From NCBI GenBank assembly GCA_001695595.3, contig MBPM02000028.1, forward strand, positions 62,001 to 126,000: a stretch of 64,000 nt of DNA, in the 5' to 3' direction. How positions within the stretch are numbered: the first letter of the stretch is position 1; each line of letters starts with the position of its first letter. Of this stretch, positions 35,191-44,599 are shown piece after piece. The position numbers and the translations under genes were made by a program. This DNA is from Plasmopara viticola. Lineage: Eukaryota > Oomycota > Peronosporomycetes > Peronosporales > Peronosporaceae. The notes under the pieces are model-generated. The model made no database searches. It saw only the letters and a program-made list of their open reading frames with translations, and was not told where the DNA came from.

Positions 35191-36755
35191 ATGGAAACTG
35201 TAGATGCAGAAGAAGTGCGACTGGTGCGTTGTGCACTACGTCTACGTCTCAAACGCGATATTCAACAAGCAGAGAAACTCGTTGAGGCCGCCGCATCGGG
35301 GGAAGACTCTGCTGCAACGAAGCTAGAGCAACTATTTGAGCGTACGGTGCAGCTGGGGGAAAATCAGTCGGGGCTTTTGCTAGGAGCCATGGGCAGCAAA
35401 CGACACGCTATTGTCACGCACGCAATGCGCAACTTAAGCAGCAGATTTGGCAAATTTACGCTTGTTTATCTCAATGGCGTCATTTTGCAGAATGAGCTTG
35501 AAGCTTTTAAAGAGCTCACGGCACAGCTCACCCGCACAACGGCAGTCAAGCACCCGGTATGCTGTTCCATCCCATGTAAACATTATGGCTAAGCGACTTC
35601 GTGATGGCTTTTCATATGACAAGGCGCTATCCTTTTGGAATATGTATGAGTATCTACGAGGCTTGCTTGTTGCGAAGGCAGAGATTGGAGATCATGTGAT
35701 CATCATCCTTGACGCCTTGGAGCAATTTGTGCGCGAAAATAGCAATACAAAGCAATTATTGCTGTACAATTTGCTAGATTGGCTACAGGTATTGCATTGT
35801 TATTGTCTTTGTAAAATATACATGTAATCGTATACTAAAGATGCTTGATACTTTAGGCAAAAGATATTAAAATGGGTGTGCTGGGCATCACGGACAACTA
35901 CAATATTGTTGATAATTTGGAAAAGCGAGTGCGCTCTCGGTAAAAATGCAAAGTTTTGATGGCAAACGGTCAGCCATTTTGTACTAACTACTACGTCCAA
36001 TGTCCAGATTCTCAAATCTTCAAATTTTTATCGAAAGGCCCTCCTTCACTCAGATACGGCAGCATCTCACCCGCGTGCTTTCCCTCGACAACTTCCCGTG
36101 GGATTCGTACGGTGAAATGCCACGACCGTCAGTCAAATACGTTGAATCGTTCAACAAAAGTCTCAACGAACTGTTCTTGGAACAAAGCAAGTTTCTTGCA
36201 AGCCTCGAGTTCGATTACGACATTGGCAAACCTCAAGCTTTCTTCATCCAGCTTGCCTTCGCTGCTGTTTGTTACTTGGATGCGAACGAATCGATTTTAA
36301 CAGCAAAGCACTTTCAACGTGCTAGGCACTTGCTGGAGCAAGATCACCAATTGGCTGTCCTTGCAACAGTAACGGAACACGGTATTGCATTGTTAATCGG
36401 CATGGGGCATTTGGAGAAAGCCGATCAACGCGTGTTTACACTGGAAATGGTATACGCTCGATGGGAAAACTTTCTCCGTCAGCACGATATGCTCGCGCAA
36501 CTACCGAAACGCAGTGAAGCCCAAAAAGCATTGGATAATTTGCTGCGGCTAAAGCTTGTCAAGGATGCAGGAGATGCATTCAAGATCGGGCGTGGCGTAG
36601 ATGCGGCAATGAAGCTGGGCACATCAAGCTTACTGCAGCCTGAATTTCAAGCAGTCCATTTAAACTTTGCGCCCCGTACTCTTGAAGGTATGCTGCGCAA
36701 TGGAAGCATTCAATGTTCGACGCTCTTGAAAGAGTGGGCTATAAATGGAAGTTGA
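35191..36755 (+). CDS. Origin recognition complex subunit 4 (ORC4)
   Basis: This gene encodes the AAA+ subunit ORC4 of the complex that marks replication origins. Exons: 35191-35788 (internally disrupted, see below), 35857-35939, 36008-36755. The two introns (35789-35856 and 35940-36007) are both 68 nt with GT..AG ends and TACTAA-type branch points. Signatures: GENQSGLLLG before the P-loop, YLNGVILQNELEAFKEL matching the ORC4 'LNG' helix, IIILD as Walker B, LLYNLLDWLQ, and KRVRSRF across intron 2, the sensor-2 region of ORC4. A winged-helix-like C-terminus follows. Between 35556 and 35594 the frame changes by one; removing a 37-nt GT..AG segment (35557-35593) restores it and gives about 463 residues, close to the usual ORC4 length. 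Otherwise it is a frameshift. Walker A reads GAMGSKRH, lacking the second glycine, and Walker B reads LDAL, lacking the glutamate. Confidence 0.88.
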
Positions 36756-36952
36756 AATCTAAATAGAGAGAAGCTTCTTACTCCTTACACAGCACTTCAA
36801 TATGCACCCCTCCGTAGAGACCTACACCGGCAACCTATCGCATGACTCACTGAATTGCCGCACACGCCCTTCCAACAGCAGTCTTATCTTTAATTACGTG
36901 TACGCGTCACGTTTCTTTATAGCCATCCATCGGCCTTCCTATTTAACATGCT
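36756..36952 (+). other. Short spacer after ORC4
   Basis: Only 197 nt separate the ORC4 stop from the next ATG on the same strand. No clear Inr motif is visible, though a CCATCCATCGG stretch lies about 30 nt before the next ATG. Confidence 0.4.
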
Positions 36953-37936
36953 ATGTTTGTGTTTTATTCTTCTACTAGGCAGCAATCGTCCACCGTTCTT
37001 CGTAATGTTCGTCTCGGCCAACCATTAGATGCTGTGCTGCATCGTTTAAGCGATAAAGTCCAGACGTTGTGCCAACGCGAACCTCTCCTGAAGATACCAT
37101 CACGTAATTTACATCACGATTATATAGCAACGTTAGCGCGAGAAGATACCACACGCACCATCCCTTCTCCGCCTTCCATCTCCATTCTATGTCGACGTGA
37201 ACGAGGTTTGAAACCACTTCAGGATATACCATTGAGCCGTGCTAACCAAATCCGAAGTTTGCGGAAATCCGTTAAAAAAGACTCGTTTGCACACTTAGGC
37301 AAGAGCTCACATCAGAATTCAGTGATGAAGACAAAGTCGGACGGAATGTTATGTACATCGCAATTAGCACGCCATCGGAATAACGCGGCACAGGTGATTG
37401 TCCGATTTTTTCGCAGTGTCTGCCGAATAGATGACCGAGTGCGCAAAGCTTTCTTTCAGTGTTTGCAAGAGCAGCGAGTCGAAAGATTGCAAACTTCCCT
37501 TTTTGCGCTGACAAATGATGAACAGCTTCGAGTTTTGCAGCTCTACAATCCTCATCTCTACGGCCCACATCAGTGCAAATCACCGCTTGCGTTAGACCCA
37601 AAGTCAACGAGTGGAACACGGGTTCCTCAGATGGAGAGGCACAAGCGTCTAAGGCAACTGGAAGTACTTACGCGGATGAGCGTAGAAACGGAACGGTTGA
37701 ACGAAACAGCTCGACAGAAGACGCGAGCACTCATCAATACTACGACGACAATACAAAATGCCTATCAGCGATATTCACCGGCATCACAATTTCGACCTAA
37801 AAGCGTCCATAGTCGTCAAAAGCCGCTAATTGTTCGTGATCAAATCAAAACAGCACGTTCTTCACCAGCCCGCCGCTTCGATCCAAAGCCATTTAGCGTG
37901 CATCCAACAAAAGCTTGCTGGCAGTCAGAGCTTTAA
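36953..37936 (+). CDS. Hypothetical basic protein (327 aa), possible IQ-like motif
   Basis: A single open frame of 327 residues with an ATG at 36953. The protein is rich in Arg, Lys, Ser and Gln, has no signal peptide or membrane segment, and looks mostly disordered. A helix around 145-175 (AAQVIVRFFRSV...VRKAFFQCLQEQR) resembles a weak IQ/calmodulin-binding or coiled-coil segment; the rest has no recognisable domain. The first ten residues precede a TTCTACTAG that could be a splice acceptor, so the true N-terminus may lie on an upstream exon. It follows ORC4 by 197 nt and converges with a minus-strand gene that ends 57 nt beyond its stop. Length and lack of stops make it a likely real gene, but the family is unknown. 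Confidence 0.6.
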   Translation: MFVFYSSTRQQSSTVLRNVRLGQPLDAVLHRLSDKVQTLCQREPLLKIPSRNLHHDYIATLAREDTTRTIPSPPSISILCRRERGLKPLQDIPLSRANQIRSLRKSVKKDSFAHLGKSSHQNSVMKTKSDGMLCTSQLARHRNNAAQVIVRFFRSVCRIDDRVRKAFFQCLQEQRVERLQTSLFALTNDEQLRVLQLYNPHLYGPHQCKSPLALDPKSTSGTRVPQMERHKRLRQLEVLTRMSVETERLNETARQKTRALINTTTTIQNAYQRYSPASQFRPKSVHSRQKPLIVRDQIKTARSSPARRFDPKPFSVHPTKACWQSEL

Positions 37937-37992
37937 ATTAACCGCGCAGAAAGCACTTTCTCAGCTTAGTGTACTTCTGAGTGTTTTCGGAA

Positions 37993-39969
37993 TCAATCAA
38001 TGTTACCTTCTAGCATTTCTGCTAGCTGTGCACCCAGCATGAACCATTCTGGTTCGCGTGTTAAGCCTGCTGGTACCAGCTCTTTGACAAAGTGAAATGG
38101 TTTGTATATCTTCAGCAACTGTTCGTCGGCTAGCCTGAGGTGACCGGAGGCTCGAAGGTCAAATTGTGCTTTTATCGTTGCATCGTTCTTTTGCAACGCA
38201 CATGCCGCACCTTTCTCCAGACTCGCGGCGACTTTGTGAATTTGACATTCGTAGAGAACAAAATCTGGTGTCTCTGTGCAGCGACGCTTGAGTCGAATCA
38301 CAATCCACGCTCGGTCTTGCACCGATTCCACGGCGCCAAGCGTAGCCTTCTCCAGACTGTGAGTACTCTGTTCTGGTAATAAATGCTGCCCATGCGAGCG
38401 CAGTAACGTGAGGTCTCGGCTGCGTTTGCGAGTGGCTTTGCGAATCACGTCACCTATATTTCCATGACTTTTCAGAGCAATTGAATCGTCCATAGCTTTC
38501 CGACTGACAGACGCTCCCGCTGAATACGTCTTGGTCGGTGAAAAGTGTTGAAGCTCAAATGGTTCGGCTCGCATCTCCTCTGCCGTGTCATGGATTGCAT
38601 CAGCTGCCGTGGCATTCTCGCCTATCTGAGCCTGATTAGTCAAATTTAATTAGATACATCAATTAGTTGATAGTACATAGCAGGATCCACGTGAGCTTAC
38701 CTGTGAATCCTTTACGATCAAATTTTGTTGCTGTGATATTGTCGTAGCGCGTTGCAGCACATCAGAGAGCGACCTCTTTTTCGAAAATGCAGCGCCATTG
38801 TTGATGTTACTTGTCATGCTTGTTTCGCATTGCAAAATATGCGGATCTGACGAGCATGCAGGCACCGACTTTCGTCTACGTAGAGCATTAAACGACAGCG
38901 CCATTGATTAATGTCATAGCCACCAGCTCAATCGAGCTTTCTACTTGCCTTTTCGAAAACGACGCTTCCCGCTGTGAGCTACGTCGCTTTTGAATAGATC
39001 CCAACGACTTGCGGCGATTTTCGGTATCAGTAGCTGAAGGTTTCCTCGTCCTCCAGCGTTCCGGTCTCGAACTTGCCGCTTCAAACCCAAACTTTTTGCC
39101 CAAGCTTCTACCACTTCTGGCAATTACGTCATTGCCTTGCTGACTTGATTTTAAGATAGAGCGACGGTTGATTTCTGTGACCGGATTGAGGCTCGTGCCA
39201 TCTCGACCGACGGCACGTCGCCGTGTTGCTTCGTTCGGCAAAGCGCCAGCTACTACAGCCGACAGAACGGAGCTCTTGCTGTTCTTTAACGCATCATCTT
39301 CTCGTGCAATCGCATCCTCAGCTTCAGTCGACCTTCTTGCCTTTTGTATAGGTTGCTGTTGGGCTAGTAATGTCGCAAACGGGTTTCCCTCCTCCTCCAC
39401 TCCGTCTCCGCTGTCGCCTATGTACATAAATTGGTTAAGGTCTTATCAAGCAGCCACGATAGTGGCATCGATGAAAGCCAACGAACCAAGATTAAGAAGA
39501 AGCGCTTGCTGCTGGCGCGGAAAGATCTGAGGCTTTTTCCCTGCCCACTTTGCTGCTGATGGAACACCCGCACAAGGCAGCGGGAGGGTGTAGGCGGTGT
39601 CAGGAGACAGCAAAGGATTGCGAGTACACGAATCCGCCTCCAGGTCGTAGTACACAACTCGCTCCTCGTCCTCGTACGGCATTGGCGAGAACAAAGTATT
39701 AAAAAATGGCTGATACAATGGTACAGGGCTTTGAATAGAGAAATGCTAAACCGGAGCCATAAAACAATGGTGCCCCTGTGTCATAATTGCGATAAACAAT
39801 AAGAGGTATTTTTTTTTTGCGACCGGGGTTAGTAAGGTCGCTAGAAGGTTGCTTTTCATTCTGCATGCGTCTTCTGTGCAAGAAGCTCTTTGAACCAGTC
39901 ACACCACTCTTCAAATCTATGCGCACTAAAGGAGTTTGTCTACGTAGTCGACCCTGGCGATGCGCTTGG
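37993..39969 (-). pseudogene. 3' part of a multi-exon hypothetical gene split by the copia element
   Basis: Minus-strand exons run from the copia left edge to a TGA at 37993. The clearest intron is 38632-38700 (69 nt, GTAAGC..CAG, ACTAAT branch), phase 0 on both sides. A second at 39418-39486 (69 nt, weak donor GTTCGT, acceptor ACATAG) is phase-consistent. Boundaries near 38.87-38.95 kb and 39.75-39.80 kb are unresolved and could hide frameshifts, one beside a run of ten A. The product is hydrophilic, Ser/Arg/Lys-rich and probably nuclear. The last exon (about 210 residues) has a folded-looking end (WIVIRLKRRC, LLKIYKPFHFV). I do not recognise the family. The reading frame at the 5' edge runs straight into the target-site duplication and continues on the far side of the element. 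Confidence 0.55.
39965..39969. repeat. Target-site duplication (left), CTTGG
   Basis: The pentamer CTTGG directly abuts the left LTR and is repeated exactly at 44134-44138 abutting the right LTR. A 5-bp duplication is standard for Ty1/copia integrases. Confidence 0.85.
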
Positions 39970-40115
39970 AATTGAAAATGTTACTTGGGCACTAGTTAGC
40001 AAATTGCAAAAGTGAATATATTTATAAGTGCTAATTTTAAGTAGTCATCAAGGGGTTTGCAGATACCGGTACTCACCGATATGTAGTTGCTGGTCGAGGC
40101 GTCGATTCTCCAACA
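39970..40115 (-). repeat. Copia 3' LTR
   Basis: 146 bp, beginning TGTTGG in element orientation and ending TTTTCAATT. The last codons of the RNase H frame run into it (to 40073). The boundary was set by requiring the perfect CTTGG duplication; a TG..CA definition would make it three bases shorter. Confidence 0.9.
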
Positions 40116-43100
40116 CTCCCACTCGACTCGTCAGCACTTAACGACTTAATGCCCAACTTGTTCCGGAGATTTTGGAACGGCACAGCGCTGATTGGCTTGG
40201 TCATCATGTCGGCCATCATGTCGTTTGTTGAGCAATACTGCAACACCACTTGGCCATCTTCTACCTTTTCACGAACAAAATGATAACGAATGTCGATATG
40301 CTTGGTGCGCTTGTGAGATTCCGGGTTCTCGGCCAATGCAATGGAGCCCTGATTGTCCTCGTAAACTGTAACTGCTTCATCAGTTGTCAACTCACCCAAT
40401 TCGCACAAGAAAGCCTTTAGCCATATAGCCTCTTGTGTTGCCTCCGACAACGCCATGTATTCAGCTTCAGTAGATGACAGCGCCACCGTACGTTGCTTCT
40501 TGCTTCTCCATCTGATGCATCCGCCGTTTATCATAAACGCATAGCCGCTCGTGCTTCTTCTTGTTGCAATATCTCCAGCCCAATTTGCATCCGTGAAACC
40601 TCGAAGTCCATCATCGCAGCCCGGTTGGTATTCAATACCATGTGTCCTTGTCCCTTGAATGTACCTGAAGACCCGCTTGGGCGCTTGCCAATGAGTAGGA
40701 CATGGATTTGCCGCAAATTGGCTGAGTACTCCCTCTGCTGCCGCGAGGTCTGGTCGAGTACATACCATGAGATACATGTGCACCCTTCTGCATTTCGATA
40801 GGAGACTCCAGCCATGGTCACGTCGTGCTTACAACCGTCTTCACACATATTCTTTGTCAATTTGAGGCCCGGATCTTGAGGTGTCTTGACCGGGTTACTG
40901 GCATCCATCTTAAAATTGTGCAAAATGTAACTTGCAAACTTATTCTGTCGCATCGAAATAACTCCACTTGTCTTGTCTTGCTCAATTTCAATTCCGAGGA
41001 AAAACTTGAGCTGGCCCATATCAGTCATCTCGAATCGATTACTTAATGTTTGCTTGGTATCTTGAAGAATCTTGACACTGCTGCTTGCGAGCACTAAATC
41101 ATCAACGTAAAGAGCCACAAAGATCACGGCTTAGTCGTTTCGCATCAAGTAAATGCAGTGGTCTGACTCACACTTCTTGAACCCAAGCTTAAGCATAAAC
41201 TCGTCGATGGTCTTGTTCCACATGCGAGGTGACTGTTTCAGGCCGTATAGTGACCGCTTGAGCTTGCAAACAAAATCCGGGTGCTCTTGATTCACAAAGC
41301 CGTCCGGTTGCTCCATGTATATGTCTTCATCCAACGGTCCGTTAAGGAACGCTGTCTTGACGTCCATTTGATGCAGTGTAAGGCTGCATTTGGCAGCAAG
41401 ACTAAACACGATCCGAATTGATGTGAGCTTCGCCACCGGTGCAAACGTTTCATCATAGTTAATGCCGTACTTCTGTGAGAAGCCTTTCGCAACAAGACGA
41501 GCCTTGAACCCTTCAACTTCCCCGTCTTGATTCTTTTTCACACGAAAAACCCATCTGCATCCAATCGCCTTGCGTCCTTTTGGCAATGGCACAATCTCCC
41601 AAGTTTGATTCTTATGCAGGGACTTAACCTCCGAGTCACAGGCTTCCTTCCACTTTACAGCGTCACTGGATTATATAACCGACTTGAACGAAGTCGGCAT
41701 TTCTCCCACTGAATCCGTGACGTAGGCCGCCTCAACATTGAAGCAGTCTTGTGCTGCTGCCGACATCTCTTTAAGTCCACGACCTTTGCTGAAGATTGTA
41801 TGCCGCTTAATTCTTGAGAATTCTGTTGCTTTCTCGAGCGATTCATTTCGTTGGTGACGTTTCCTGCCCACCCCAATGTCAACATCGGAAGAAGTTGCCT
41901 CTTCTTCTTGTGATTCTTTATCAGTTTCTTCGACATTTTCGATGACAACCTCTTCATTGCAGTGATCACGCTTCAGTATCAAAGACCATTTCCATGAACT
42001 TGGCATCGCGACTGACTAGCACACGACGAGTTTGTAGATCCTCAAAACGATACGCTTTTTCATGCTCGGAATAGCAGTGATAACTCAAGGCTTAATAAAT
42101 GTACGCATGATGGCCAAACGGTAAGATTCAAAGCGAGATATTCCAACTAACATGATATATCAAAAAGTCCAAGTTTGCGACCTTGCATCAAGTTTGGTGC
42201 GTTTTTCTTTGGAAACGTGACAAATACGTGGCAACCAAACACCTTAAGGTTTGCCAGCAATGGCTTTTTACCGGTTCAAATTTGGTGAGGTGACTTGTCG
42301 TGAGAAACAGCGCGTGTAGGACAACGATTTCGTAGGAATGCAGCGGTCATAACTGCTTCGCCCCAGTAAATTTTTGGTAAATCAGCGTGTTTCATCATGC
42401 ACCTCGCGCACTCAACCAACGTTCGGTTCATGCGCTCAGCCACTCCATTCAGCTGTAGTGTGTACGCGGGGTGAACTTTTGAGCGATTCCCCGGTCACTG
42501 CAAAACTTGGCCATTCTGTGCGATGTATATTCTCCACCATTGTCACTGCGAAGCGACTTTACTCGATATCCGGTCTGCGTTTCAGCAAGCGCGACATATT
42601 CAGCAAACTTGGTAGAAACTTTGGATTTGTTGCGCAGCAAGTATGCCATGCAAAATTGTGATTTGTCGTCAATAAATGTGACGAAATATCGCTTTCCACA
42701 AAAAGTAGGCGTCCGCATAGGGCCACAAACATCACTGTGGATGACCTCCAGCACTTGTTTCGCACGGTTAGGTGATGACTTGAATTTGGAAAGCAACCAT
42801 CTCGCTCAAAGTTAACTGGTCCGACATCCTTCGTAAGACGGCCCACTGAAAACAAGTTTCGCAGTAGTTTCGGAATGTGCCACACACTTGTAAGTACACA
42901 TTTCTTAATTCCACGTGGTGTTTGCATTGACATAACTACGTCACCCGTTCCAACCGCTTGATTAATACCTTCATCAGCAAGGAGTACGTCCACCGGAGAC
43001 ATGACCTTGTAGTTGATCATATACTCTTTCGAGTACGTCATATGCTGAGTTGCACCCGAGTCTACCAAACAAACACTGCTAGACTTGGTAGCACTTGTGT

Positions 43101-43224
43101 CACCACCCACCGAAAATAGAAAGTCGCTAGAAACATCTTCAACTTGTGCGACATTCGCACGCTGTGGCCTTTGCCGCTTCGCATTATCACGAATTCGCGC
43201 GGGACACTTGGCAATCCAATGACC
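40073..43224 (-). pseudogene. Decayed copia pol (protease, integrase, reverse transcriptase, RNase H)
   Basis: From 5' to 3' on the minus strand: aspartic protease VDSGATQHM near 43.06 kb; integrase core with VIHSDVCGP, FIDDKSQF and LRSDNGGEY between about 42.76 and 42.51 kb; a reverse transcriptase with DVKTAFLNG near 41.36 kb and YVDDLVLAS near 41.10 kb; and RNase H with TDANWAGD, SSTEAEYMAL and EDNQGS between 40.59 and 40.33 kb. The catalytic residues survive, but a TAA separates the reverse transcriptase from its YVDD motif (41128-41133), the frame changes near 42.8 kb and near 40.8 kb, and the segment between 42.0 and 42.45 kb has several breaks. Confidence 0.92.
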
Positions 43225-43983
43225 TTATTCCCCACAGTAATGGCAAGATCCACTTGTCTTCGCCTGCACAAGACGTTCTTTGCGCTTGTTGTTATGATTA
43301 GCCATGAACGCTTGCCTTTGGTTGTGCGCGGCTCCATCGATGCCGCCGCCCTGTTCCTTGCGCTTCACGTCTTCATGTAGTACCCGAGACGTCACGAGAT
43401 CCCATGTCAATGAATCAGCACGTGACTCTAGTGCCGTGATGAGAAATTGGTACGATTCACTCAAACTACTCAGAAGCGTGATAGCCAAGTCGTCCTCGCT
43501 AACCGGAGCCCCGATCGCATCAAGCTGCTCCGCTAGTGTCTTGAACTTGTTAATGTGCTGAAGCACAACATCACCTTCATCCATTGTTGCTGTCAGGAAA
43601 CGTCGACGAAGGAAGAGTCGATTGGCAAGACTCTTTTTCTCGAAATGTCCTTCGAGTCTTGACCATGCATCATGCGCGCCAGTCGCAGAACGAACCAGTG
43701 GCAGCTGCGAATCTTTCATCACGAGCCAGATGATCGCAAGCGCCTTGCGTGACTTCCTCTTATAGGTTCCTTGGTCCAGCGAAGTGACGCATTGCTCCAA
43801 CTTAATCTCGCCACTTGCCACGTCCCACAGATCTTTCTCCTCTAACACCTTCTGCATCTTAAATTTCCAGTTGTGGAAGTTGGTGCTGTCGAACTTGTTA
43901 ATCCGGCTTGGCGTAGACGCGCCCATGGTGGTGAACGCAGAGTCAGGGGGCGGAAAAGCAGAGTCGGCGGGGCTTGGGCTCAT
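43225..43983 (-). pseudogene. Copia gag with a stop inside the zinc knuckle
   Basis: The frame opens with an ATG overlapping the primer-binding site. It encodes a copia-type gag: the UBN2-like core carries the familiar FHNWKFKMQKVL start and a WSRLEGHF-type middle, and a basic C-terminal region leads to the CCHC knuckle. The knuckle reads CHYCGE, then an in-frame TAA, then GHW, so the last half of the zinc finger and the join to pol are lost. Start by first ATG; about 253 codons to the stop. Confidence 0.9.
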
Positions 43984-43987
43984 AACC

Positions 43988-44133
43988 AATTGAAAATGTT
44001 ACTTGGGCCCTAGTTAGCAAATTGCAAAAGTGAATATATTTATAAGTGCTAATTCTAAGTAGTCATCAAGGGGGTTGCAGTTACCGGTACTCACCGATAT
44101 GTAGTTGCTGGTCGAGGCGTCGATTCTCCAACA
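43988..44133 (-). repeat. Copia 5' LTR
   Basis: 146 bp, four substitutions from the 3' LTR. It lies next to the primer-binding site (43978-43988) and abuts the right-hand CTTGG duplication at 44134-44138. Confidence 0.9.
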
Positions 44134-44323
44134 CTTGGGAAGGACCATAATCCACTGAGCAACGGTCTTCATTGAGAGCGTTCGTTGTGTGTCCGGCTTG
44201 ACGAAGTCGACCAGAAATTAAGTCACATGAGGCGCTGCTCTTTTGGTACGCGCTGAACGGATCATGTTTTGCTGGGCGGGATTTTTGTGAGCGCGCCTCT
44301 TCTCTAAATGTTGACGTAGGCGT
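44134..44323 (-). pseudogene. 5' exon fragment of the copia-interrupted host gene
   Basis: On the minus strand a frame is open from just after an AG at about 44324 through the CTTGG duplication. If one copy of the duplication and the element are removed, it continues without a stop into the exon at 39964 and on for more than 150 nt. The peptide is Ser/Gln/Arg-rich like the downstream exons. The preceding 44324-44598 stretch is open in another frame with an ATG at 44598 (FTYRRDIFWKALPLIASISP), which may be the first exon, but I could not fix a phase-consistent intron between them. Confidence 0.5.
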
Positions 44324-44599
44324 CTATGCGGTAATGCACAACTATCTCGGAACGACGTCGACTTTGAGACTTTGCTATGAAGAAGCGGAGACGCATGGTG
44401 CTCATTGATCAGTGCGAGCTGGAGAGAGTCTGAAGTAGACAAGTCGGTAAACGACGATAATGCTGTATATATTTCAATGGGGGAGATCGATGCGATCAAG
44501 GGTAAAGCCTTCCAAAAAATATCCCGTCGATAGGTAAACTGCATAACAGAGACTAAAGAGGCTCGTAAAGTCGTCATTATACTCAAATTAGTGACCATT

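Larger units (their letters stand above)
39970..44133 (-). mobile_element. Ty1/copia LTR retrotransposon, non-autonomous by decay
   Basis: A 4164-bp element on the minus strand with two 146-bp LTRs that differ at only four positions (142 of 146 identical), flanked by the 5-bp duplication CTTGG. After the 5' LTR comes a primer-binding-site-like GGTTATGAGC. A purine-rich GAGTGGGAG precedes the 3' LTR. Domain order gag, protease, integrase, reverse transcriptase, RNase H defines copia rather than gypsy. Several stops and frame changes break gag-pol, so it cannot be autonomous, yet the LTRs are similar enough that insertion was fairly recent. The coding breaks may therefore predate insertion, the copy having moved in trans. 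Confidence 0.95.

Noticed and set aside
40825..43993. Plus-strand ORFs within the copia region
   Set aside because: They are shadows of the minus-strand gag-pol reading frames.
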